From Siphonodentalium dalli (lineage: Eukaryota; Mollusca; Scaphopoda; Gadilida; Siphonodentaliidae): a stretch of DNA of 64,000 nt. The stretch is taken from the NCBI GenBank assembly GCA_032622095.1, contig CP136063.1:41142106-41206105 (forward strand), read 5' to 3'. The position numbers and the translations under genes are program-made. Of this stretch, positions 9,965 through 21,622 are shown piece after piece (position 1 is the stretch's first letter; the number at the start of each line of letters is the position of its first letter). The notes beneath the pieces were generated by a model. It saw nothing but the letters and a program-made list of their open reading frames with translations, searched no databases and was not told where the DNA came from.

Positions 9965-11672
9965 TATAGCACTCCTCCAGGATCCCAGGGCCATTTGCTG
10001 GATTGTCCCCTACTAGTATGTGTTTTGCATCTTTCTGATGACAGCTTATCGGGGTTCACATTTGCTTTCATGATCAATCCTTGGTCCTGCTCCTCCACTG
10101 GAAAAGATACAGAACTATCTATGGGGGTGCTAGTTCTCATGTATTCACTGCAGTGTTCTTCTATCCCACTGGTGTTAGATGAAGCGACGATTGTTAATGA
10201 GGCCGGTGTGCAATGTCGGCTGAACAAGTTTTCATAGGAGATGCTGAATGTGGCAGGAGTACTGTCGTTCCTTTCAGTTTCGTCAGATTCAGTTTCTTTG
10301 ACCATTATTCCCGTGCTGTATTGAATTATGGAACTTTCACCAAGGTCATTTATGGTCATTTCATCTTTGGAAGTTTCGGTATCACTGGGGTGTACTAGCT
10401 TAGCGAAGTGTTCCACTTGGTCCACTGGGAGAGGCAGAATTTCGTCCCATGTGTATAATTCTCGTGAGTTTTCACCAGATGGAGAGATACAGGTACTTTC
10501 TGAACTACCAGTAATCTGTCCTCGTTTCTCATTCGAGCTAGTTTCTGTGTGGCATGACTGGTTACTGTCAAATAGATTCTGTTCAACGAAGGTAGGACTC
10601 ATGGTTCCATCTGTGATGGATCCACCATGAGCTCGGTTGTGCTCTGCTCTGAATCTAGGATGTTGCCTCTCACCAATTGGTTTATGATGTCACATGTGGG
10701 CATCGAAATGTCATTGCCAAGTAGCTGTCTATGTCTCCGTTCTAAATATGCCAGAGTTTTTATTGGGGTTCTACACGGACTGATGGACTCCTTGAAGCAT
10801 GTATCCCCTATATCGCCCTCACTGGATGGCGAGCTGATATGTTGGACGATAAGGTCACCACTGGAGCTCTGCTTCAATTGTAAGTTTTCACCGGATGGAG
10901 AGATACAGGTACTTTCGGAACTACCAGTAATCTGTCCTCGTTTATCACTCGAGCTAGTTTCTGTGTGGCATGACTGGTTACTGTCAAATAGATTCTGTTC
11001 AACGAAGGTAGGACTCATGGTTCCATCTGTGATGGATCCAACATGAGCCTCGGTTGTGCTCTGCTCAGAATCTAGGATGTTGCTTCTCACCAATTGGTTT
11101 ATGATGTCACATGTGGGCATTGAAATGTCATTGCCAAGTAGCTGTCTATGTCTCCGTTCTAAATATGCCAGAGTTTTTATTGGGGTTCTACATGGCCTGA
11201 TGAACTCCTTGAAGCATGTATCTCCTAGATCGCCCTCATTGGATGGCAAACTATTATGTTGGAACATGAGGTCACCACTGGAACTCTGCCTCAATTCCTG
11301 ACTTGGAGTGATCAGCTTATTCGCAGACTTCCCCCTGATTGGTCTTCCTGGAAGACCTGATTTAAATGGAGTCTCTTTGTGACAAAGTGGTCTTGGTGGT
11401 GAGTATTCCTGCCCCTCGTCTATGTTATGAGGCGACCTTTGTCTTCTGAGAAAAGATGTGGAAGCACCATGCCTCTCCGCGAGGTGTGTGTCCTGGTCAC
11501 CCCCTGAAAGTGACTGCTTTGGTTCTGTCATCCATCTCTGTTCTGACCTTCCCGGAAGGTCACTTCTGGGCCCTTGGCCAAGGCTGCCTTGAAACCATCT
11601 TCCTCCGTCCCGTTCAATTGGCCTCGATCTTCTTGGGTCACCCCTCGGCCTCTGGGCGTGACCCTCGTTTGT
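9964..11672 (-). pseudogene. C-terminal tail of decayed gag-like gene
   Basis: Downstream of an in-frame TAA at 11673-11675 the reading frame stays open as a Ser/Thr/Glu-rich, low-complexity tail. It contains two tandem copies of a ~139-residue block, with RTPIKTLAYLERRHRQLLGN in each. A single missing base near 10629 (GAGCTCGG against GAGCCTCGG in the sister unit) shifts the frame. The sequence continues in another frame to 9964. I do not recognise a domain here; no protease, RT or integrase follows. The tail is probably part of the same polyprotein as the capsid-like segment, broken by point lesions. Confidence 0.6.
10468..11299 (-). repeat. 416-bp tandem duplication inside the gag-like gene
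   Basis: Unit one (10468-10883) and unit two (10884-11299) align end to end with few differences, for example GTTTTCACC at 10468 and 10884. Because 416 is not divisible by three, the duplicate alone would shift the frame. Both units nonetheless encode the same block because of compensating small indels and the lesion at 10629. Confidence 0.85.
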
Positions 11673-12909
11673 TTAAATCTTGGAGTGCCCCAACCCTCGA
11701 CAGCCGTCGATCCGTCGATCCATCGTGGCCTCCAGGCGTTCCTCGAAGTCGGTCCGCGCCTGGTTGTTTTGTTCTTCGATATTTCTGAGTGCTGAGTCCA
11801 TTGTCGCTTCGAATTTCCTTAGTCGTGAGTCGACTGTCAATTTGACCCGGTCCTCCAGTTTTTCCATGTTTCTCATTTTCTGGGACAATGATTCCACTGC
11901 CTCTTCTAGTCTGCCCACTCGGTGGTCCTCATGGAACTTCTCGGTTGGCATGGGAGATCCGCTGGCAGTCGACGCCCGTTGATGATCGCCGTGCATCCTT
12001 AGAACTCGTAATGGCCTGTGATCTCCCCTGGGGGTTTGTGTGTGGTCACCACTGGTGTCCCTCTGCCGTTGTTGGTGTACAGCCTTGGTCGCATAATGGT
12101 ACCACTGGACGCTGTCGATGGCCTCTTCCAGTATCTCTGGCTGCCCTAGTGCAGCGGCCTGGCCTGCTGCCTTGTCCTGGAGGCGCACTTGGCTGTCCAT
12201 ATAATCCCTTGGCAGGGTCCCATAGGCAGATAATCCCAACGCAAGTATTTGATCAGCCCATTCGCTGTTGGACTCGTCTGGTTGTTGAGAGGCTTGCTGA
12301 AACCTAAGTTGAGAACTTTGCAGGAGCTCCTGGGATCCAAAGCAACGCTCCAACTTGCGCATAAGGTCCATTTTATCAATGGCTGGGTCCTGTGCTAGTA
12401 GGGTCCGGTATACTTCACCGGCTGCCCCCTCCAGAAACCAAACCAGGTTCTTCACCGTCTCGGATGACTTCCATCGCTGGGCGTTGGCATGTAGCTCGAA
12501 TTTCATTTTGAATGTTGGCCAGCTGCCGGTGCCATCAAATATTAGATGTTTTGGTGCCCGGTTGTCTTGAGGCCTTGCTGCATGTGGGTCATCGGCTGGT
12601 GCTCGATCACGTGGGTTTCTTCTGGTTGGTGGTCTGTTCCAATACCAATCTTTCCAGTTGGTCTACTCTGTCTTGGAGCTTCCTATCCATACCAGATGAC
12701 TGATCAGTGTTCCGTTTAGTTGGTGAGCCCAAGACGATTGGACTAATTAGTGGGTCCTGTCTGATTCCTGGTCTCCCATCTGGGGTGCTATGTCGGCCAT
12801 TTATGACCCGGGAGATTCTGTCTTCATAATCATCTGGGGTCCCGGGCTCCTCCGACTCCACTTTAACACCCGGTGATGTTGTGGGTATCTTCACACATAG
12901 CCCGATCAT
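11673..12909 (-). pseudogene. Capsid-like gag segment with coiled coil
   Basis: Segment 12607-12909 ends in a short coiled coil (DRKLQDRVDQLERLVLEQ). The frame then changes near 12610. From about 12620 to 11673 a retrotransposon gag/capsid-type region follows: a DGTGSWPTF entry motif, a helical core with VWFLEGAAGEVYRTLL and an LERCFGS segment, then SEWADQILALG. This matches Ty3/gypsy-type capsid domains in order and hydrophobic pattern. A second coiled coil (EEAVESLSQKMRNMEK) precedes the stop. Two frameshifts and one stop across the whole gene show decay. In functional elements the protein forms the particle shell; this copy could not make an intact one. Confidence 0.7.
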
Positions 12910-13174
12910 CGCATTCTATATCCTGTCTTCGTTCAAAGTCAACCGCGTCTCGCAGTTGTTCTGTAATTCTGAGGCCTGGCACGCATCGAATGTTCTCCTG
13001 TGTAATATTCCCCAGTGTGTGCCTATACCAGACAAGTAATGAAGCAGTCTTCTTTCCTACCCCAGGGATGTCCAGCAATGTCTTGTACGAGCATTGATTA
13101 ATTTTTACTTTCGTCGGGTACATGGTTGTGTGTTGAAATATACCGAAAAGTATAACGGTGAATTGCTCCTTCAC
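12863..13174 (-). pseudogene. Helix-hairpin-helix domain at start of gag-like gene
   Basis: The first ~90 codons contain a duplicated helix-hairpin-helix like the ComEA/HHH_3 fold: INQCSYKTLLDIPGVGKKTA followed about 25 residues later by RCVPGLRITEQLRDAVDFE. The two PGVG/PGL hairpins are the parts that contact the DNA backbone in that fold. The start is either the first Met at 13174 or the Met just before YPTKVKINQ. The frame overlaps the next segment by 47 bp, indicating a frameshift. Helix-hairpin-helix proteins bind nucleic acid without sequence preference; its place ahead of a capsid suggests genome or target binding, which is inference. Confidence 0.7.
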
Positions 13175-13208
13175 AAAAGATGCAATATGTAGGGTGAAAA
13201 TGTGTCAA

Positions 13209-13980
13209 ATTTCCTTCACTGAATGAAATTGTTCACAGCTAATGCCTTTGTTAAAGCAGTTAACGGGGCAAATACTGATCACTTCTTTGAAGTGGTCAGG
13301 ATTCTCCTTCACTGAAGGAACGGGAACAATGTGTCTGAATTTCCTCGCTGAAGAAAATCTCAGTCGGGAGCTGGTGTCGCTTTAATAAAAGCGTTGAGTG
13401 GGAGGTGTCCCTTTAATTTCTGGACAATGACTAATTTCCTTCGCGAAAGGAAACGTGAAATTGAGTTTAATGAAATATGAATATGATGTATGTGAAAGTG
13501 AAGTGTCACTTTAATGAAATGTAAATGACCTGTGTGAACATGAAGTATGACTTTAATGAAATATGAATGAACTGACGTGTGAATGTGAAATATGACTTTA
13601 ATGAAATATGAATATGATGTATATGAAATTGAGGTGTCACTTTAATGAAATGTAAATGACGTGTGTGAACGTGAAATATGGCTTTAATGAAATATGAATG
13701 AACTGACGTGTGAATGTGAAATATGACTTTAATGAAATAAGAATGAACTGACGTATGTGAACGTGAGATATGACTTTAAGGAAATGTGAATATGTATGTG
13801 AAGTGTCACTTTAATGAAATGTAAATGATGTATGTGAAAGTGAAATATGACTTGTTATGAAATTATGTGTATGAACATGACGTCTCACTTTAATGAATTG
13901 TGGATGAATTGACGTGTGTCAAGTTGAAGTGTGACTTTAATGAATTGACAATGACTGCAATTTCCTTCGCAGAAGGAAAT
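13209..13980. repeat. TTCCTTC-N3-GAAGGAA palindromes and ~45-bp satellite
   Basis: Palindromes of the same family as 9287-9964 lie at 13209-13229, 13303-13321, 13343-13359, 13434-13453 and 13960-13980; the last is perfect, ATTTCCTTCGCAGAAGGAAAT. Between about 13480 and 13950 an array of roughly ten diverged ~45-bp units carries ACTTTAATGAAATATGAATG in each. This is the upstream untranslated flank of the minus-strand gag-like gene. Confidence 0.75.
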
Positions 13981-14581
13981 CAGTTGTTAGAGCAGGTGAA
14001 ATGTGGAATGTCACTTTAATGTTGAAGTGCAACTTTGAGATGACTGTGGAAATGTTGATTGTTATGAAAATGAAACTTCCCTTTAAAGATTACAATGGGT
14101 ACTGATTTATATCTTCACCGAAGACAGACAGAAACAGATGTTGACTATTCGTTTTGAGTGTGTTTTATTTACGCTGAACTTCAAGTGAAGTCCAATGAAT
14201 GTACTGGTTCTCTGTCCTGTCCTACGCTGCAATGTTATTGTTGACAGCTGATGTTACAACTTCCGGTTTGACCCGGTGACCTTTCGAGCTCTTCTGTGCC
14301 CGTCGGTGGAAATGAGATTCAAGATTCAATAAGATTTATTTCGTATTCAATATAATTATAATACATATATATCAACAGGACCCCACAAAAAGTATAACTT
14401 GTAAGGGCAGGGCCCTTATGCTTGTATAATGATACAGTGTTATGTGTACGTATATTGGGTGAATATAGTGCGGGTGCGTATTTACAATGTGTGTATTATT
14501 GTATAGAGATGGGCAAGAAGGGGTGGGGGCATATGGTGGGGGGGGGGGGTCGGGTTGTGAGATGGTGATTATAGTCATTTT
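13981..14581. other. Non-coding spacer
   Basis: No gene is seen. Two further short inverted motifs of the TTC/GAA type occur (near 14115-14130 and 14175-14192), and a G-run lies at 14537-14549. Confidence 0.4.
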
Positions 14582-15341
14582 TGTCCCCCGACGTTTCCGT
14601 CGGAGGACTATAGAAATGACCCTCGTCCGTCCGTCCGTGCGTCCGTGCGTCCGTGTGTCCGTGTGTCCGTGCGTCCGAGATTGGGTACCTTCATGGTGTA
14701 ATCAACTCCTCCTACAGTTTTAAACGTAGAGATTTGAAACTCTGGGATATTGTTCCTAACATGTTGGTGATTTGCAACATCTATAAAGCTAATCAAAAAT
14801 ATAATTTTTTCCATATTTTTGGGGGGGTTTTCGACTTAGAAAATTTGGAACATTTTTGCCTTTTGGATGAGATTGGGTACCTTCATGGTGTAATCAACTC
14901 CTCCTACAGTTTTAAATGTAGAGATTTGAAACTCTGGGATATTGTTCCTAACATGTTGGTGATTTGCAACATCTATATAGCTAATCAAAAATATCATTTT
15001 TTCCATATTTTTGGGGGGTTTTCGACTTAGAAAATTTTGAACATTTTTGCCTTTTGGATGAGATTGGGTACCTTCATGGTGTAATCAACTCCTCCTACAG
15101 TTTTAAATGTAGAGATTTGAAACTCTGGGATATTGTTCCTAACATGTTGGTGATTTGCAACATCTATATAGCTAATACAAAAATATCATTTTTTTCGTGT
15201 TTGCATGCATTTGTTCATCGGGTTGTTTTGTCCAAGAAATTTTGCGGTGGTTTGCAACATCTATATACTGTATAACATTGTTGCAAATAGTATCCTACAA
15301 ACAAATCCAATCATGAAGTTTACCACTCGAGTCGGGGGACA
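14582..15341. mobile_element. Tandem-repeat MITE with 11-bp TIRs
   Basis: The ends TGTCCCCCGAC (14582-14592) and GTCGGGGGACA (15331-15341) are perfect inverted repeats. Inside, in order, are a small hairpin (CCGACG-TTTC-CGTCGG), a (CGTCC/GCGTCC)n microsatellite at about 14625-14677, and three direct repeats of about 191 bp starting near 14680, 14871 and 15062, the third truncated. Microsatellite plus tandem monomers between inverted ends is the architecture of bivalve tandem-repeat MITEs such as pearl-type elements. No coding capacity; the open frames across the monomers are incidental. Confidence 0.75.
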
Positions 15342-18300
15342 TGTGGTCTGCGACCTTTTATTTTTTTAGTTGTTATGCTTTATCTGGTAGCCAATATGAT
15401 TATCGTGATGTCTTTATGCTGAGACCTGCGCGATCGTCTTGCAATTTTCAATAATGTGGGGAATACCAGTATTTAAGGTGATCAATGAAATATGGGTGTG
15501 AATACTGCTTGATTTGGTTGAGGAATTGGTTAAGGTTATAGACAAGTTGATTATTTTTGCACTGTTGTTCAAATGGTCACCTCGAGGTGATTTCAGACTT
15601 TAAAATGTTCACAAGTGCTCAGAAATTAGGTGGGTCTTCCTCTGGGTCCAAAATCATGTCCTTAAGGGTCAGATGCACGTTTGCCCAAAATATGGCTGAA
15701 ATCATTGAAAACATCACTGTTGTATGAGCCAAAAACAACAATGGAAAAATGAAAAATGCATAGCAACCAGATTTCGTATTGCTCAGCTTTATACATAGAA
15801 TGTGTTGGTGAATTGTTATAGTATGCTGGACATGTGGTTTCCTTTAAAAAGGTTTGACAAATGTGGGAAATATTTTGGAAAATAGCATGTCTTTAGGTAC
15901 CGAGAACCTTTAAATAACTAACAATATTGGACCAGAGAATGGACCATGGTGTGCTATGGTATCTGATTTACATGAGAGGAGCCATATTTTGTTCATAAAA
16001 TGAGCTGCTTCGCCATCAGAGACGGACTCCAAGATGACGACAATCTGCTCTAGCAATGGCCGGATTGGCCGCCATTGGAAAACGCAAGTCAAAATTTATT
16101 CTGTTCGTTTGCGGACTAAAAAGGCAAATATCACAATATTCGTACCCGATCAGCACCCGATCTCCAAGGGGTTATCTGTATAACTATCAGGAGAAGTCAT
16201 ATTGACATTACTGACTTCCAATTTAGCTACTTTTATTGAAAAAAGAAGAAAACAATTGATGGAAATTTAAACGTCAAAAATTAAATTTTCGCCCATCTAT
16301 CGAAAATAAGCTTGATATCATTGCGACAATATTAAAAAGATATAATTCATCTCCTAAAAGTATCAAAATTGCACATAGTTAGTAATTTTTATGTTTATTT
16401 ACATCAGTTTTCACACATAATACGAAAATATACTTTTTCTGTGTATAATACGGGGAACTATATATTGCGGCATACTAAAGTGAGTAATGAAACCATTTCC
16501 GGTAAAATTTGAGAATTCTAAAACCGAAAGTTGATTTTCTCTTCAAATTTGTGAAATTACGCATTGCATAATGTCCGATCGCTCTCAATGACGACCCATA
16601 TTTAGGGAAGAGTAATTGGGAACGTGTCGGTACTGGTGGCACCAACGATCGCATGAATGATTTTATACTTTGGCGTAAGTTTGATAAATTTTCGACGACT
16701 TGAAATATTGTTTACAAAATGGCTGACCGACATCAATTTCAAACGCTCTTATATTTTTAACAAAAAAACGTACAACACACAAAGTTTGAAACGCTAGTCA
16801 TATATATGTTATTTTTATCATAATAATCATGGTTGACATGTATTTTTTCTTGGGCTATTTCTCATAAAAAAAAATGAATCATGTTGCCAAGTTCTGGTCA
16901 CATGCTATTTTGTACAGCTGACCAGTGGACACACCACATTTTATTTTTTTTACAACTTGGAGGCCCAACGTCGAGAAATTTTAGTCCTATTTTTGTTGTA
17001 ATCAATTATAAGAGTTGATTTTATAATACTATCAAGTGCCTAATAATCGTGTCGTTACTTTAGTAATCGATGGGGTTCAGGCTGGAGTGAAGTGAAATTA
17101 AGTTAAAATAATAATTATAATACTAATAGTCACTGTATAATAGTGTCGGTTCACATGGCAATTTCACTCTGTCTCAATGCCAAATAATACAAGTGATCAT
17201 TGAGAATTTTCTCCAAATTAATAATCATGTTGACACTACATGTATACCAGGCACCCGAATGACCTGATAGTAATTCAACTATACAAGTTGAATATGTATA
17301 CCGGTATGTATTACGGTTTCATGGCTCTTCAAATAAAAACAAGGGAAATAATCCAATAACAAATACCATATATATGACTTACTACACCCCACCCTCAACA
17401 GAGATCATCTAGCTGGGTGTACGTGTTACATGGTACTAATTAATTTACATCTGTGCATTAATATGTTTATAGTAATTAATATGCAGCAATCTTATTTTCC
17501 ACAACATCTGGAATACATATTACGGTATAACATTGTGCAACTTAACCCTCAAGCAATATTTTTTTAAATATTACTTTTGGGTTTGTTAACCTGCAAAATG
17601 TTTTGTCTTTATTACAGTTGCCTGAACACTAAAACATTGGATTGCCATGGGGCTGTCCTGTATCCGATAGGAGAAGAGCAATGAGAGGTTTGGGGTTGTC
17701 CTGTACCTGGTAGAAGAAGGGTAATGAGAGGTTATTTCCTAATTACCTGTAACTGTCAACATTTACTGGTAAGTCGAGATAGATAATTTCAATTCATTAA
17801 AGGCGGCTACCACAATTAGCTGGAAACAAATGTTTTGAACATCCCATCATGTGTTAATAGCATTAAATAACAGTTGGGATTGTGTGCCCCCTCTGTACCT
17901 GTAGTATATCGCACCAGAGTTAATTAACCACATGAGTTGTCATGTGAACTGGGGTCTTTGTTAAGTTCAATCTAAAATACATGTGTATTATAAAAATATT
18001 TTCTCAGATCAACATTAAACTATCAAGTAATTAAATGAAACCTCCAACAGTTGCTGGAACCCATTTGAGGTGTTCGTTAAATCTAATTTGTAGTCTCTCC
18101 CCATAAAACATTTTACAAGGCATTGAGATTGACCACTCAACGCTTCATCTACATGTACAATTGTACATACGTTTTAAATGAAAATAGTTTGTTATTTCAT
18201 TTGTGTAATATGGGGTGTCTAATGCGAATTTACCCCGAGAGAACTTTTTTTATTTTGTAAACGTGGTGTCGGTGGCAACACCCCAGAAAGCTAATGCTGT

Positions 18301-19531
18301 TATACATTGCTGGTGCGAAATTGAAAGTTTTGATAACAATGAGCAGATGAGCAGGTATGTAATTTAATTTAGCGTCAATACTGCACAACAGTTGTGCGAT
18401 TTTTGGTATAACCCATTACCCATGGTCTATAATATGACAAATACATTACCTTACAGAAAGTGACACCTTTGAGGTCAATATAAACTGTATTTCAACAGAC
18501 GTATTACCAATATTCAATGGCATAGTGAGATTGCTTACTTTGATATAGTGGGAATACTTTGCATCATTGGGATACCTCAGTCCTGGTATAAAACCACAGA
18601 ATGTCAGAAGCAAAATGTATGATTTATTCATGTGCATTTATTTGGTCAGTTCAGTTAAGCATGATATCAATGACAATCTATCATATATTGAGAGATATTA
18701 TGCATTGAAAAGCTGAATGAGAGTACTATCTTTTGAGAGTTCAGAATTTTTTATTTTTTTAAAATTGAAAATAAAATAAAATAATAACTAATAATTAATT
18801 ATTTAGTAATTAATAATTATACATTGATATTTATATCATTGTATTATTGTATTATGATTATTTCCATTTCATATCCAAATATACTGACTCTTGGCTTTTT
18901 TTAACAAGGTCAATTGGATTTGTTATTTGTCCATCCTGTCCTCCATACATTTCTAAATAGTCCCAATTGCAAATGTCTGGCTTATTATTGTATTTTTCAG
19001 AATAGGGTACTCATAATTTGACTTCATTTATAAGACTGGTGTTCCTTTTTCTGCAGAAAGACGGCTCCTCTCATGGAAAACAGATATGATGCTACATCTG
19101 TCACCACAGTTTAATGAAGAAAGTGGAAGTAAATAAAAGTTCTCGGTACCTAAAGGAAACTTATTATAAAATGTTACAAATCTCTCTCTTGATTACTCTT
19201 ATGATGTTCATATTTCAAAAAAATTAATACATGGTATGTATTCCTCAATATGTGTTCTACATCCCTGTGAAGTTCCATTGCGTACAGTTGTGGATTTATC
19301 AAGATATTGCCAAATTACCTGACCCACCCAAAAATGAATTTTTTTTGGGCAAACATGCGTCTCCCCCTTAAAGCACTTCTTCTCGTCCCCTCTGTATATA
19401 TACGTATATATAAACAAAGTTTGGTCCGAAAACGGATTTTGCAGCCGTGCTCCAAAAATAGCCCCGGCCCAAATTTCACCAGATTTTCCTGAGAAAAAGT
19501 TCTCCAAAAGTCTGTTTTGCGATGGCGCCAC
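15342..19531. other. 4.2 kb of AT-rich non-coding DNA
   Basis: No convincing exon, RNA gene or tandem array was recognised. The one long-range structure is an inverted repeat of about 28 bp, CTTTAGGTACCGAGAAC plus partial extension, at 15891-15918 and 19130-19155, which could be the ends of a ~3.27-kb decayed element. Low-complexity A/T tracts cluster at 18750-18850. Confidence 0.5.
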
Positions 19532-19737
19532 TAAAGTAGACTTACAACATATATGTTGTGCCGTGTCCCCCGCAAGTCGTCGTAGAGAGTGTCCGTCGAT
19601 TAGTGTCACTGGCCGGCTGATGTAGATGGATTATCTTACAAGCAGGTCATTGGTGTGATCTTGGATCGGCGTGGTAATTCTCTCTGTCTATTCCCGCGCA
19701 TGCGCGCTATGTCAGGAATTCCCCAAAATCTACTACA
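19532..19737 (-). repeat. 206-bp LTR-like dispersed repeat, copy 2
   Basis: Near-identical partner of 8906-9111. On the minus strand the unit is followed directly by GTGGCGCCATCGC, a plausible primer-binding-site start for an LTR retrotransposon, with no gag or pol beyond it. The NRF1-type palindrome is conserved at 19695-19706. Confidence 0.75.
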
Positions 19738-19889
19738 ATTGGAAATCTTTATCCCTTTATAATTATTTAAGATGGGTATTTGTAGATTTTTATATATAAA
19801 ATAAAATAGTTTTTCTAAGTTTTATTAAGTTGCTATTTCTTTTATTCTACTCACTAATTTAGGACAAGTGCACGTTACTATAGGGTGTT
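19738..19889. other. AT-rich spacer
   Basis: Short AT-rich gap between the LTR-like repeat and the MITE; nothing recognised. Confidence 0.4.
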
Positions 19890-20417
19890 TTAAAGATGGA
19901 TTATCTCTTTAAATAACAAATTTTAAATAGTTGCGTGGGTATAAAATAATAGATATGAACTGAAGACCTATGTCCGGAAAAGCTTCTATCAGTTAATATT
20001 GATTTTATTTCGAATATAAAATCGGGCCCATTTATGTTACTATTTTTAGAACCGACCATTCGGATGAGACCTTATTGCGATATAGAGCACTAGGCTGTTC
20101 CCACGGCTACGCAACGAATGTCAAATGTCACAGATTGGTTGTTTGTATTGTTTTGTTCCAACGATATAAGCGATAACGAGTATAATTAACATCTATTTGT
20201 GACAAAATTGCACAATATAATTTCTGGTCTCTGTTAACAGTAACCACCATTGTTCGTTAGCTGAACAAACACACCTTTTTAGACCAGAAAATATTCGAAA
20301 TAAAATTAATATTAATCGATAGAAGCATTTCCGGACAGGAGTCTTCGATTCAAATATAATATTTTATACCCCGGTAACTATATAATACATGTTTACAAAG
20401 AGATAATCCACCTTTAA
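19890..20417. mobile_element. TTAA-flanked MITE, copy 1
   Basis: A 520-bp core (19894-20413) begins AGATGGATTATCTCTTT and ends AAAGAGATAATCCACCT, with TTAA on both sides. A related full-length copy lies inverted at 41760-42286 and a 3' fragment at 50392-50509. Subterminal blocks around GTCCGGAAA and TTTCCGGACAGG are also roughly inverted. No coding capacity. The TTAA flanks would fit a piggyBac-type target, but the ends do not begin with the usual CCC, so the superfamily is left open. Confidence 0.8.
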
Positions 20418-20467
20418 ACATTTAGCCATAACCTGCAGACGAGGGACTACCAATCCAATTTTTCCAG

Positions 20468-21138
20468 GACCAGTGCTACTACATGGTAATTCCAACTGGA
20501 CTACTTACGCAACATTCTTTTCTGAAATAGCAGCTTCCATTTTCGACTACAGGGTTCAAAAAGCGAAAAGGACAATAGATTTAACAGCACCAGCATTCTC
20601 AGAATACTTTGTGAACAGGGTGAAGCCACTCTTTACTGAAAATTTCGCGACAGCACAACTACCGGGATTGGCGATGGAATTATCGAATTGGACCAACAAC
20701 AATTGTGAATCTCTGAACCATATTCTTAAACAGGCAGTGGACTGGAAATCAAAACCTTTAATGGAGTTAGTGCAGGCACTGTTTAGTATAGTTGACGGAG
20801 AGTACAAGGAATTGCAACGTAGTTTATTTGGATTCGGACAGTTTACATTAACCAAGGAGTTCGCAAAATTCTATGTTCGCCCGGAAATTTGGAATTCAAA
20901 ATCACCAGAAGTAAGAGACAAGCATTTTAACAGATTTTTAAGAGAAATAAAGCCAGTCCACGAAAAGATGCTGAGAACAACAGACGATCAGAGGATGGTA
21001 CTTACAGCAGTCAGTGCAGGAAAAAAACCAGGACAACGAAAGAGAAAACGAACGGCAAAGACTACAACAATCCCCCATAGAAAGTTTCCAATAAAAACAT
21101 CTAAAAAAAATCCAACTCTTAATTTTATCATTCAATGA
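20468..21138 (+). pseudogene. C-terminal fragment of MULE-like transposase protein
   Basis: An open frame begins after a strong acceptor-like tract (CCAATTTTTCCAG, ending 20467) and runs ~220 codons to a stop. It contains ELSNWTNNNCESLNHILKQ, which resembles the NN-x-x-E motif carrying the last catalytic acidic residue in Mutator-like DDE enzymes. A basic tail follows (RKRKRTAKTT). The first two catalytic Asps are absent, so the piece is a 5'-truncated copy or a terminal exon whose upstream exons are outside or destroyed by the MITE that ends 50 bp before it. I cannot name the family more precisely; a domesticated gene of the same type is an alternative. Confidence 0.5.
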
Positions 21139-21527
21139 TTCAGTCCCACAATTCAGTCCAATTCCCTTCAATAATCTTATCAGTATTACGATCAAATTAA
21201 AGCCCTTTGATTAAAGCCCTTTGTAATCAGCACCTCCACTGATTAAACATATCGTTGTGTAAACACGCATGGCTAATCCGCCGCAATCCACCATCGGCGA
21301 GAGGGACTTGCGTGATTGTTTATTTGCAAAGCCAACATTTAAGTTGGAACATAGCCAAACATATATACATATATACAAACAAACAATTTATACAAACAAT
21401 TTATACGTTAACAATTATCATATCATACTTCCGTAACAAATTCACCATAATATAATAACTATACACAGCACGTATACATACGATTCATAATTATGCAAAA
21501 ATTTCCAATTTATGGATGTGTCTCATA

Positions 21528-21622
21528 TTATATATATACATATATATATACATACATACATATACATACATATATATATATACAGATTGTATACAAACAT
21601 GCATACACATACATATACACAT

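Noticed and set aside
14653-15275. Repetitive frames over the ~191-bp monomers
   Set aside because: By-product of tandem repeats inside a TIR element; not conserved as protein.
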